The position numbers were made by a program, and so were the translations under genes. Shown in pieces: positions 1-6,500 of a stretch of DNA of 13,713 bases. Every line of letters starts with the position of its first letter. Positions within the stretch are counted from its first letter, which is position 1. Source of the DNA: Halanaerobium sp046541575 (lineage in GTDB: Bacteria > Bacillota > Halanaerobiia > Halanaerobiales > Halanaerobiaceae). Below the pieces are notes generated by a model, which had not been told where the DNA came from, made no database searches, and saw nothing but the letters and a program-made list of their open reading frames with translations. The stretch is taken from contig JBKHDA010000054.1 in assembly GCA_046541575.1 (NCBI GenBank), positions 1 to 13,713 on the forward strand, given 5' to 3'.

Positions 1-30
1 TTTATTGAGGCACTATTTAGTTATGAATAG
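1..30 (+). CDS. C-terminal tail of an upstream gene (partial)
   Basis: Reading frame 1 gives FIEALFSYE followed by a TAG stop at 28-30. The residues look like an ordinary protein C-terminus. The stop overlaps the ATG at position 23 of the next gene by 8 bases, an arrangement common between co-transcribed genes. Only nine residues are visible, so neither the product nor even the reality of the gene can be established. It suggests that the operon begins upstream of the window. Confidence 0.4.
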   Translation, partial: FIEALFSYE

Positions 31-709
31 TAAGATTGCTGTTGATCGTATATTATTAGAAAAATGGAAGCAGAAATTTAAACTTAAATTTGATTGGGAT
101 CACAAGATTCCAGCAGTTCTTGCTGGAATCTTTTCGCTGTCTTTACTTGCTGAAAAAGTTGAATCTGAATATTACCTTGCTGAACAGGAAATAATGATTA
201 ATCAGAATTTATATTTAGAGATGGATTTTTCATTAAATTCAGAAATAATTTCTGAAAGAGAGTTTAATAGTTTTTCTTATTTAAAATTAAAGTCAACAGT
301 TAGTTATAGAAAAAACACTCTAATTGTTTTAAATTCAAAGTTAATTAAAAATAAAAATTTAAAATTAAATAATTCACAAAAGCTAAATTTGGACAGAGGT
401 CTGAATTTAAAAGAAAGTTTTAATTGGAGGACTTTTAGTAAAAAAGAAATAAAAAGTTTTGCAGATTTAAGTGGTGATTTAAATTCTATCCATTTAAATA
501 CTGAGCCTGTAGTCCAGGGAATGTTAATTTTATTAGCGTTTGAAGATTTTTTGGCAGAAAGAAATAAATTTGCACAAAAAATACAAATCAAGTATTTCAG
601 ACCCAGCAGAGCTGAAAAAAATATATTTTTAAATGAAATTGAAAACAATAGATTTTTGGGATTGGTAGATAATAAAGTTAATTTCGAAATAAAGATAAAG
701 GAGAATTAA
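23..709 (+). CDS. MaoC/hotdog-fold dehydratase-like protein
   Basis: A protein of about 228 residues if started at ATG 23, which lies after a GAGG at 7-10. An in-frame TTG at 5 is possible but has no visible binding site. The C-terminal half carries FADLSGDLNSIHLN, close to the MaoC / R-specific enoyl-CoA hydratase signature (SGDxNPxH); the Asp and His of that dyad are present at about residues 152 and 157. In usual family members about ten residues separate HLD from the following I/V-V-H-G-M-L. Here HLNTE runs straight into PVVQGML, so the loop is missing and the second His is Gln. The N-terminal half could be a degenerate second hotdog, but I cannot see a motif in it. It is separated by one base from bioY and lies with a thiolase and an acyl ligase, so a role on an acyl-thioester is likely. 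Substrate and activity are unknown, and a binding-only role is possible. Confidence 0.65.
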   Translation: MNSKIAVDRILLEKWKQKFKLKFDWDHKIPAVLAGIFSLSLLAEKVESEYYLAEQEIMINQNLYLEMDFSLNSEIISEREFNSFSYLKLKSTVSYRKNTLIVLNSKLIKNKNLKLNNSQKLNLDRGLNLKESFNWRTFSKKEIKSFADLSGDLNSIHLNTEPVVQGMLILLAFEDFLAERNKFAQKIQIKYFRPSRAEKNIFLNEIENNRFLGLVDNKVNFEIKIKEN

Positions 710-710
710 A

Positions 711-1253
711 ATGTTGAATAAAATTACTGTTAAAAATTTGACATACTCGGCATTATTTACAGCCTTAATTAGTGTTTTAAGTTATATAACCATACCTTTA
801 CCATTTAGTCCGGTTCCGGTTACAGCTCAGTCTTTAGCTGTTATGGCAGCTGCTGTGATATTATCAACTCAGGAGACTGCCCTTGCAATTGGTACATTTT
901 TATTTTTAGGTATTGCAGGTGTTCCTGTTTTTTCTGGTGGTAGAGCAGGTTTGGGTGTAATATTTGGTCCCTCTGGCGGCTATTTAATTGGGTTTTTTAT
1001 TGGTGGGATAATAATTAGTATTTTAACTAAAGATAAAGAAAATTTCTGGCAGGTTTTGACAGGTGTGATTATAGGTGGAATTATTGCAATTCACCTGCTT
1101 GGATTTATCTGGTTGAGTCAGGCTACAGGAATGGGACTTAAAGAAGCTTTTTTTGCTGGTAGTTTACCTTTTATACCTGGAGATTTGTTTAAAGCAGTGC
1201 TGGCTTCCTATCTGGGAATAAGAATCAATAAAAGTTTAAGGAATAGGTATTAA
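711..1253 (+). CDS. bioY: BioY, biotin-binding S component of an ECF transporter
   Basis: A 180-residue hydrophobic membrane protein of normal BioY length with about six membrane segments. Family hallmarks are visible: LTYSALFTALISVLSY at the N-terminus, PVPVTAQSLAVM (about residues 35-46), the GVPVFSGGRAGLGVIFGPSG loop (about 70-89), and PFIPGDLFKAVLA near the C-terminus. BioY binds biotin at the cytoplasmic membrane and works with the shared energizing module EcfAA'T, whose genes are not in this window. The start ATG follows an AAAGGAGAA site and comes one base after the stop of the hotdog gene, so the two are co-translated. In Bacillus subtilis the BioY paralogue YhfU is in one operon with a thiolase (YhfS) and an AMP ligase (YhfT) under the biotin repressor BirA. 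The same three functions are adjacent here. Any BirA site would lie upstream of the window. Confidence 0.93.
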   Translation: MLNKITVKNLTYSALFTALISVLSYITIPLPFSPVPVTAQSLAVMAAAVILSTQETALAIGTFLFLGIAGVPVFSGGRAGLGVIFGPSGGYLIGFFIGGIIISILTKDKENFWQVLTGVIIGGIIAIHLLGFIWLSQATGMGLKEAFFAGSLPFIPGDLFKAVLASYLGIRINKSLRNRY

Positions 1254-1254
1254 A

Positions 1255-2418
1255 ATGGAGAAAGTCTATATATTAGGTGGTTTAAGGACAGCAATTGGAA
1301 AAACAGGTGGGAATTTTAAAAAGAAGCTGCCTGAAGATTTAACTGCTGAAGTTCTCAATGCCTTAATTAATAAATATGGGCTTGATACCGCTGACATTGA
1401 CCGGGTTATTTTGGGAAATGCTGTTGGTCCCGGAGGTAATATTGCCCGCTTATCACTTTTAAAAGCTGGTTGGCCGCTCTCTATTCCAGCAACTACTATT
1501 GATTTTCAGTGTGGTTCAGCTCTAAGTTCAATAAATATGGCGGCAGCATTGATAATGTCCGGACAGGCTGAAATTGTAGCTGCCGGTGGTCTGGAGAGTA
1601 CCAGTCTGGAAGTAAGAAAAAAGTTGAATAAAAATGATCCTCGATTTCCAGAAAACAGTGACTTTCTCGAAAGAGCATTTTTTTCGCCTGCAGAAATTGG
1701 GGATCCTGATATGGGTATTGGGGCAGAGAATGTAGCCGAATTATATGATAATATTAGTCGAGAAGAAATGGACAGGTGGGCAATTAAGAGTCATCAAAAA
1801 GCCTTTCGGGCACAAAAAGAAGGAGATTTAGCTGATATACTGCTGCCTGTTAAAAATACCAGAAATGAAATAATAGATAAAGACGAAGGAATAAGAGAAA
1901 ATATATCTTATAAACTCTTAAAAAGATTGAGACCGGTTTTTAAAGAAGATGGGAAAATAACTGCCGGTAACTCCTGTTTAACTCATGATGGAGCTGCTGC
2001 TGTTCTTCTTGTCTCAGAGGCCTTTTTGAAAATGAATAATTTAAAAGCAGAGGCAGAATTCATGCTGGGAAGTGCCGGTGGTGTAGATCCAAATCTCTCA
2101 CCAATGGGGCCAGTTCCGGTTGTGAGAGATATTCTTGCCGAAAAAAATCTTAATATTTCAGATCTTGACGCTGTAGAAATTAATGAAGCTTTTGCAGTAA
2201 AAATACTGGCCTGCAGCCAGGAACTCGGTCTGGATCTTGAGCAGGTTAATATTTTAGGAGGAGCTCTGGCCTACGGTCATCCTTATGGAGCTTCCGGTGC
2301 TATAATTTTACTTCATTTATTACAGACTTTAAAAAAGATTAATGGTCAATATGGACTGGCAGCTATGGGAGTTGCCGGAGGACAGGGAGTTGGAACATTA
2401 ATTAAAAAAATTGGTTAA
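1255..2418 (+). CDS. Thiolase-family enzyme (YhfS-like), atypical active site
   Basis: 387 residues, the normal thiolase length. The nucleophilic Cys86 lies in DFQCGSALSS. NEAFAV (about 309-314) and GGALAYGHPYGASG with His342 complete the CoA-thioester site. The C-terminal element that is normally CxGGGxG, whose Cys is the general acid/base in biosynthetic and degradative thiolases, reads MGVAGGQG (371-378), with Gly372 where that Cys should be. The fold and acyl-enzyme nucleophile are therefore kept, but ordinary reversible acetoacetyl-CoA thiolase chemistry is doubtful. It could act as an acyltransferase, as a decarboxylating or one-way condensing enzyme, or on a special substrate. The start ATG follows the bioY stop by one base with only a weak AAGGAA site, which suggests translational coupling to bioY. 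The B. subtilis relative by context is YhfS, of unproven function. Confidence 0.85.
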   Translation: MEKVYILGGLRTAIGKTGGNFKKKLPEDLTAEVLNALINKYGLDTADIDRVILGNAVGPGGNIARLSLLKAGWPLSIPATTIDFQCGSALSSINMAAALIMSGQAEIVAAGGLESTSLEVRKKLNKNDPRFPENSDFLERAFFSPAEIGDPDMGIGAENVAELYDNISREEMDRWAIKSHQKAFRAQKEGDLADILLPVKNTRNEIIDKDEGIRENISYKLLKRLRPVFKEDGKITAGNSCLTHDGAAAVLLVSEAFLKMNNLKAEAEFMLGSAGGVDPNLSPMGPVPVVRDILAEKNLNISDLDAVEINEAFAVKILACSQELGLDLEQVNILGGALAYGHPYGASGAIILLHLLQTLKKINGQYGLAAMGVAGGQGVGTLIKKIG

Positions 2419-2427
2419 GGAGAATTC

Positions 2428-3795
2428 ATGTTAATTTATGATAAAGTTTTAGAGTATGCGGAGAAAAATCCAGAAAAAATTGCTTTAATTAATGGTGATA
2501 AAAAAATTAAATATAGAGAATTGGCTTTGAAGATTAGAAGTATTTCTTTAAGATTATCTAAAAATTTTTCTCCAGGTGATAAAGTAATTATCAAAGTAAA
2601 AAAGCCATTAAAAGCACTCATTAGTCTGTATGGAGCGGCCAGAGCCGGTTTAGTGAGTACTTTAGTTGAGGCTGATTTATCTGCTAAAGAAGAAAAAAAC
2701 ATAGTCGAAAAAGTAAATCCAGAGTCAATAATTGATAGTAGTAGAATTTCCTCTGCTGAAAATATGGAATTAATATCGGAAAAGATTAAAGAAAACAAAC
2801 AAACATTAGAGGTTAAAAAGAGTGATACATTTTTAGGTGCCCTTAGTTCTGGCAGTACTGGAGCGGTTAAAGTCATTTGGAGGGACCATCAGAGCTGGAC
2901 CTCTGCCTTTGATATTCAAAAAGAAATATTTTCTTTCAATGAAAACAGTAAATTATTAATTACTGGCTCTGTAGTCTATACAGGTAATTTAAATAATATA
3001 TTACAGCTTCTTGCAGCAGGAGGACAGGTGGTTTTTGCCAAATCTATATTTCCTAAAAAATGGTTAAAAATTCTTGATGAAAATGAAATCAATGCTCTTT
3101 TTATGGTTCCAGCTCATTACCGTATTTTATTAAAAGAAATATCAAAATCTATTAATAAAGTTAAAAGCATAGTAAGTGCCGGTTCAAAAATGGATTTAGA
3201 AACTCTTAAAAAACTAAAAAAATTTTTTCCAGAGGCAGAAATATGCGAATTTTATGGAGCAAGTGAACTGAGTTATGTTAGCTATGCTTATTATGATGAA
3301 TTATTGAAAAATAAAGGAACTGTAGGCCGAGCTTTTCCAGGGGTAGATATTAAAATCAAAAACAATGAAATTTGGGTTAAAAGTCCCTATCTGGCTCCAG
3401 ATTATCGTCCTGAGGCTTCAGCTAAGGACCTGGGATATTTTGAGGGCCAGTATCTTTATTTATCAGGCCGCAAAGATAATATTATAAATAGGGCTGGGAA
3501 TAAGGTTAATCCTTATAAAATTGAAACAACTTTAAAAAACTGGAGTAAGATCTCTGAGGCGGCTTTAATTGCTGTAGATGATTTTTTAAAAGACAAACTT
3601 TTAATTGCGGCAGTAGTTAAATCAAATCCTGATTTACAGCTGAATGAACTTTATAAATACTGCAGAGAAAATCTCAAAGCTGATTATCAACCTGATAAAA
3701 TTGTTATGATGCAGGAATTACCTAAAACCAAAAGTGGAAAATTGGATAGAGCAAAACTTTCTACACTTTTAGAGGAGAGTATAATTGATAATTAA
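2428..3795 (+). CDS. AMP-forming acyl-CoA/acid ligase (YhfT-like)
   Basis: A 455-residue member of the ANL adenylating superfamily, somewhat shorter than most fatty acyl-CoA synthetases (500-560). Core motifs in order: the ATP loop LSSGSTGAVK (139-148), YGASE (276-280), D334 and GYFEG before GRKDNIINRAGNKV (347-360), and the C-terminal PKTKSGKLDR with the conserved adenylation Lys at about 438. No membrane segment or carrier domain is present. It should activate a carboxylic acid to its acyl-AMP and then transfer it to CoA or another thiol, but the acid is not identifiable from motifs. A strong AAGGAGAA site precedes the ATG, nine bases after the thiolase stop. Its position behind bioY and a thiolase matches the B. 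subtilis YhfU/YhfT/YhfS set. A pimelate or other biotin-related acid is an attractive but unproven substrate. Confidence 0.88.
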   Translation: MLIYDKVLEYAEKNPEKIALINGDKKIKYRELALKIRSISLRLSKNFSPGDKVIIKVKKPLKALISLYGAARAGLVSTLVEADLSAKEEKNIVEKVNPESIIDSSRISSAENMELISEKIKENKQTLEVKKSDTFLGALSSGSTGAVKVIWRDHQSWTSAFDIQKEIFSFNENSKLLITGSVVYTGNLNNILQLLAAGGQVVFAKSIFPKKWLKILDENEINALFMVPAHYRILLKEISKSINKVKSIVSAGSKMDLETLKKLKKFFPEAEICEFYGASELSYVSYAYYDELLKNKGTVGRAFPGVDIKIKNNEIWVKSPYLAPDYRPEASAKDLGYFEGQYLYLSGRKDNIINRAGNKVNPYKIETTLKNWSKISEAALIAVDDFLKDKLLIAAVVKSNPDLQLNELYKYCRENLKADYQPDKIVMMQELPKTKSGKLDRAKLSTLLEESIIDN

Positions 3796-3893
3796 ACTAA
3801 TCAGAGCTGTATTAACTCTTCTATCCCAGATATTAACACAGAGAGTTTTGTCAGCTAAAATTTTAAAACAAAACTAAATATTTTATAAAAAAT
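3796..3893 (+). other. AT-rich spacer after the bioY operon with a weak hairpin
   Basis: No gene is seen. AGCTG (3805-3809) with CAGCT (3852-3856), and AACTCT (3814-3819) with AGAGTT (3842-3847), can form a two-part stem interrupted by a 4x4 internal loop. There is no T-run directly after it, so it is not a convincing intrinsic terminator. The bioY operon may end here or read into the next region. Confidence 0.3.
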
Positions 3894-4113
3894 GATTGAG
3901 TACAGAATAAATATAATAGAAGTGACTTATTAGCTTTGTTAATAGAACTTAATGAGTAACTAAAATAAACTGCTTCTGTAAACACGATGTTTACAGCCGA
4001 CTGCAGTGCAGGAAGCACTGATCAGGAGGAAAAAACAGTTTATTTTAGTTATGAATTTTAGTTCTTTTTAAAAGATGATTTGGAAAGATATTATATTTAT
4101 TCTGTACTCAATC
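3894..4113. repeat. 220-bp nested palindromic element (MITE-like or structured RNA)
   Basis: The outer ends, 3894-3918 and 4089-4113, form a perfect 25-bp inverted repeat beginning GATTGAGTACAG. Arms of about 38 and 37 bases with only patchy complementarity follow. A second perfect 16-bp inverted repeat then lies at 3957-3972 and 4036-4051. Between its arms are two local hairpins: 3976-3984 with 3988-3996 (9 bp, loop CGA), and 4004-4009 with 4015-4020 (6 bp, loop AGGAA), the latter extended by CTG/CAG at 4001-4003 and 4023-4025. The whole folds into one long rod with an internal bubble and a forked tip. There is no ORF of note and no obvious target-site duplication. Candidate identities are a non-autonomous mobile element or a non-coding RNA. 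The geometry is measured from the sequence; the identity is open. Confidence 0.75.
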
Positions 4114-4154
4114 TTAACTTATCAAAAAATTAACGTAAGTTTTGAAATTTTAGC

Positions 4155-4183
4155 TTGACAAAAGCTCCAAAATATCATATACT
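4155..4183 (+). promoter_or_regulatory. Sigma-A type promoter of the ylxM-ffh operon
   Basis: TTGACA (4155-4160), a 17-base spacer and TATACT (4178-4183) make a near-consensus housekeeping promoter. Transcription should start near 4189-4191, about 35 bases before the ylxM start. It lies just downstream of the palindromic element and is well placed to drive the whole ribosome/SRP operon. Confidence 0.82.
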
Positions 4184-4184
4184 A

Positions 4185-4218
4185 TCACCTGTGTTAAGTA
4201 AATTAACTTTACAGGTGA
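4185..4218 (+). promoter_or_regulatory. Inverted repeat containing the ylxM ribosome binding site
   Basis: TCACCTGT (4185-4192) and ACAGGTGA (4211-4218) are a perfect 8-bp inverted repeat, with an inner GTTAA/TTAAC pair (4193-4197, 4203-4207). The right arm contains AGGTGA, the ribosome binding site for the TTG start at 4224, so an RNA hairpin here would hide it. The expected transcription start lies inside the left arm, so the RNA may lack part of it. The repeat could instead act as a DNA operator at +1. Confidence 0.5.
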
Positions 4219-4223
4219 TTTTA

Positions 4224-4568
4224 TTGCTAAAGAAAACAATTAAAATAACAATGCTCTTTGACTTTTATGGATCTCTGCTGACCGAAAAACAGCAGCAGAT
4301 TATTAAAAGTTACTTCTACGATGATTTATCACTTTCCGAGATTGCTGATAATATAGGCATCAGTCGGCAGGGAGTTTATGATCATCTGCACAGAAGTGAG
4401 GAAAACCTCGAATCCTATGAGGCTGAATTAGGACTTTTAAGAAAGTACAATAAAATAAGAAAAAATATAAACGACTTAGAAAATATGATGACAGCTAAGG
4501 GCATCTTAGCTGAAGATCAAAATGAAGATTTACGCAAAAAACTGGAATCGATTAAATCGATCCTCTAG
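4224..4568 (+). CDS. ylxM: YlxM, helix-turn-helix SRP-associated protein
   Basis: About 114 residues from the TTG at 4224, which has AGGTGA five bases upstream. This start gives an N-terminus (MLKKTIKITMLFDFYGSLLT) that resembles known YlxM proteins and a family-typical length. The open frame reaches back to 4155, but that extension would run through the promoter and is rejected. The helix-turn-helix is LSLSEIADNIGISRQGVYDHLHRSE (about 35-59), like the sigma-70 region 4 / UPF0122 family, followed by a coiled-coil-prone charged C-terminus. YlxM is co-encoded with Ffh in many Firmicutes and Mollicutes and has been linked to SRP function, where it modulates Ffh GTPase behaviour. Its stop lies just ahead of the ffh binding site within CCTCTAGAGG (4562-4571). 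Confidence 0.9.
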   Translation: MLKKTIKITMLFDFYGSLLTEKQQQIIKSYFYDDLSLSEIADNIGISRQGVYDHLHRSEENLESYEAELGLLRKYNKIRKNINDLENMMTAKGILAEDQNEDLRKKLESIKSIL

Positions 4569-4580
4569 AGGAGGTATATT

Positions 4581-5921
4581 ATGATTTTTTCCAATCTGGC
4601 TGAAAAACTGCAGGATACCTTTGATAAATTAAAAGGAAAAGGTAAACTGACAGAAAAAGATGTTAAGGCTGCTTTAAAAGAGGTTAAAATGGCACTTCTT
4701 GAGGCAGATGTTAACTATAAAGTTGTAAAAGACTTTATTTCTAAAATTGAAGAGAGAGCTGTTGGGAAGGAAGTTATGGATAGTTTAACTCCCGGCCAGC
4801 AGGTTATTAAAATTGTAAATGAAGAAATGCAGGAGCTTATGGGTGGCAGCAAAGAAGATATTGCTATCTCACCTAAACCACCAACAATTATAATGATGGT
4901 TGGTCTGCAGGGTTCTGGTAAAACAACCAGTGCTGGTAAGCTGGCCCGCAAGTTATCAAAAGATGGCAAGAATCCACTTTTGGTTGCGGCAGATGTTTAC
5001 CGTCCGGCTGCTATTAGACAGCTTCAGGTTTTAGGTGAAAGACTTGATCTGCCCGTGTTTTCTATGGGAGAAGACAGTGATCCAGTTGATATTGCAAAAG
5101 CAAGTATTAACTATGCTTCTTCTCATAACTGTGACACTATTATCCTTGATACAGCAGGACGCCTGCATATAGATCAGGATATGATGGAAGAACTGGAATC
5201 TATTAAATCTACAGTTGAACCAGATGAAATTCTGCTTGTTGTTGATGCAATGACAGGTCAGGATGCAGTTAATGTGGCTGAAAACTTTGACCAGCGCCTT
5301 GACATAGATGGAATTGTTTTAACTAAAATGGATGGTGATGCCCGTGGTGGTGCTGCTTTATCAATTAAGGCAATCACAGGTAAGCCAATTAAATTTGCAG
5401 GTACAGGAGAAAAACTTGCTGATTTAGAAACATTCCATCCTGACAGAATGTCATCTCGTATTTTAGGTATGGGAGATGTTTTAAGCTTAATCGAAAAGGC
5501 AGAAAAAAGCATTGATAAAGAAAAAGCTCAGGCCCTGGAAGAAAAGCTGAGAAAAAATGAATTTACTTTAGAAGATTTTATGGAGCAGATGGACCAGGTA
5601 AGAAATATGGGTCCAATGGAAGATATTCTGGGTATGATTCCCGGCATGGGTGGAGCCAAACAGCTCAAAAATATGCAGGTTGATGATAAACAGCTTGATT
5701 ATATTGAGGCTATCATTTCGTCAATGACTCAAGAAGAGCGCAGAGATCCAGAAGTAATTAATGGTTCCCGCCGGAAGAGAATTGCTCAGGGAAGCGGAAC
5801 CAGTATTCAGGAAGTAAATCGCCTTCTAAAACAGTTCAGACAGACTAAAAAGATGATGAAACAGTTAAACAGCAGTAAATTGAAAAAAGGTGGAGGCTTT
5901 AATCTACCATTTTTCAATTAA
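4581..5921 (+). CDS. ffh: Ffh, signal recognition particle GTPase
   Basis: 446 residues, the normal Ffh length. The N domain covers about residues 1-95. The G domain shows the P-loop GLQGSGKTT (108-116), DVYRPAAIRQL (138-148), DTAGR (190-194) and TKMDGDARGG (248-257). The methionine-rich M domain starts near residue 325 (EDFMEQMDQVRNMGPMEDILGMIPGM) and ends with the helices that bind SRP RNA and signal sequences. It delivers membrane and secreted proteins co-translationally to the receptor FtsY at the cytoplasmic membrane. Start ATG follows AGAGGAGG (4567-4574) directly after ylxM. The usual partner ftsY is not in front of ylxM here, and no SRP RNA signature was found in the window. Confidence 0.98.
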   Translation: MIFSNLAEKLQDTFDKLKGKGKLTEKDVKAALKEVKMALLEADVNYKVVKDFISKIEERAVGKEVMDSLTPGQQVIKIVNEEMQELMGGSKEDIAISPKPPTIIMMVGLQGSGKTTSAGKLARKLSKDGKNPLLVAADVYRPAAIRQLQVLGERLDLPVFSMGEDSDPVDIAKASINYASSHNCDTIILDTAGRLHIDQDMMEELESIKSTVEPDEILLVVDAMTGQDAVNVAENFDQRLDIDGIVLTKMDGDARGGAALSIKAITGKPIKFAGTGEKLADLETFHPDRMSSRILGMGDVLSLIEKAEKSIDKEKAQALEEKLRKNEFTLEDFMEQMDQVRNMGPMEDILGMIPGMGGAKQLKNMQVDDKQLDYIEAIISSMTQEERRDPEVINGSRRKRIAQGSGTSIQEVNRLLKQFRQTKKMMKQLNSSKLKKGGGFNLPFFN

Positions 5922-5968
5922 GATAAATTTTGTAATTTTTATTATCAATGGAGGGAGGTGTTTGATAG

Positions 5969-6232
5969 ATGGCAGTTAAGATTCGTTTAAAAAGAGTTGG
6001 AAGTAAGCGTAATGCATCATACCGAGTTATTGTTTCTGATTCTAAGAGAGCCCCACAGGGTTATTTTGTTGAGGAATTAGGTTTCTTTGATCCTACAACT
6101 GAGCCAGAAACATATAATATTGATGAAGAAAAAGCACTCAAGTGGTTAAATAATGGTGCAAAGCCTTCAGATACAGTTAAGACTTTATTAAAAAAGTCAG
6201 GTGTTATGGCTAAGTTTCACGGTAATGAGTAA
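5969..6232 (+). CDS. rpsP: Ribosomal protein bS16
   Basis: 87 residues with the bS16 start MAVKIRLKRVGSKRNASYRVIVSDSKRAP, then GYFVEELGFFDPTT and ALKWLNNGAKPSDTV. It is a small-subunit protein needed for assembly of the 16S 5' domain. The ATG follows GGAGGTG (5954-5960). The 47-base gap after ffh contains no terminator, so the gene is read as part of the ylxM operon. It stands before khpA, rimM and trmD in the order common to Firmicutes. Confidence 0.98.
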   Translation: MAVKIRLKRVGSKRNASYRVIVSDSKRAPQGYFVEELGFFDPTTEPETYNIDEEKALKWLNNGAKPSDTVKTLLKKSGVMAKFHGNE

Positions 6233-6251
6233 TTAAAAGGAGGTTTTCTCC

Positions 6252-6479
6252 ATGGAAGAACTTATAAAGTTTATTGCCGAATCAATTGTAGACAATCCTT
6301 CTGAAGTTACAGTTAATAGGATTGAAGATAATAATTCTATTACTGTAGAACTTTCTGTTGCAGATGAAGATATGGGTAAGGTCATTGGAAAAAGAGGCCG
6401 AATTGCTAAAGCAATTAGAACCGTTGTTAATGCTGCAGCAGCCAAAGAAGGAACAAAGGTAAAGGTTGATATTAAATAA
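6252..6479 (+). CDS. khpA: KhpA, small KH-domain RNA-binding protein
   Basis: 75 residues forming a single KH domain. The nucleic-acid binding GxxG loop is in GKVIGKRGRIAKAIRTVV (about residues 43-60). KhpA (YlqC) pairs with KhpB/Jag in several Firmicutes as a global RNA binder affecting cell division and envelope growth. It lies 19 bases after rpsP with an AAAAGGAGG site, in its standard position before rimM. The length and gene position make the assignment firm; RNA targets cannot be inferred from the sequence. Confidence 0.94.
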   Translation: MEELIKFIAESIVDNPSEVTVNRIEDNNSITVELSVADEDMGKVIGKRGRIAKAIRTVVNAAAAKEGTKVKVDIK

Positions 6480-6500
6480 TTTTTCAGGCTGGTGAAATAA

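Noticed and set aside
304..648. Reverse-strand open frame of 114 codons
   Set aside because: It lies antisense inside the hotdog gene, has no binding site, and its composition is that of an AT-rich shadow frame.
3976..3996. Guanidine-II (mini-ykkC) riboswitch, because of an ACGA sequence at a hairpin tip
   Set aside because: The class needs two hairpins with ACGR loops; the second hairpin here has AGGAA, and no guanidine-related gene follows.
3973..4035. Possible SRP (4.5S/scRNA) core because of GGAAGCA near ffh
   Set aside because: The expected GGTCAGGTCCGGAAGGAAGCAG motif is absent, and the GGAA here lies in a loop closed by a 6-bp CAGTGC stem, not the SRP helix 8 layout.
4155..4223. N-terminal extension of YlxM (open frame back to 4155)
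   Set aside because: It coincides with the -35 to +1 promoter region, and the TTG at 4224 has a well-spaced binding site and gives a family-like N-terminus.
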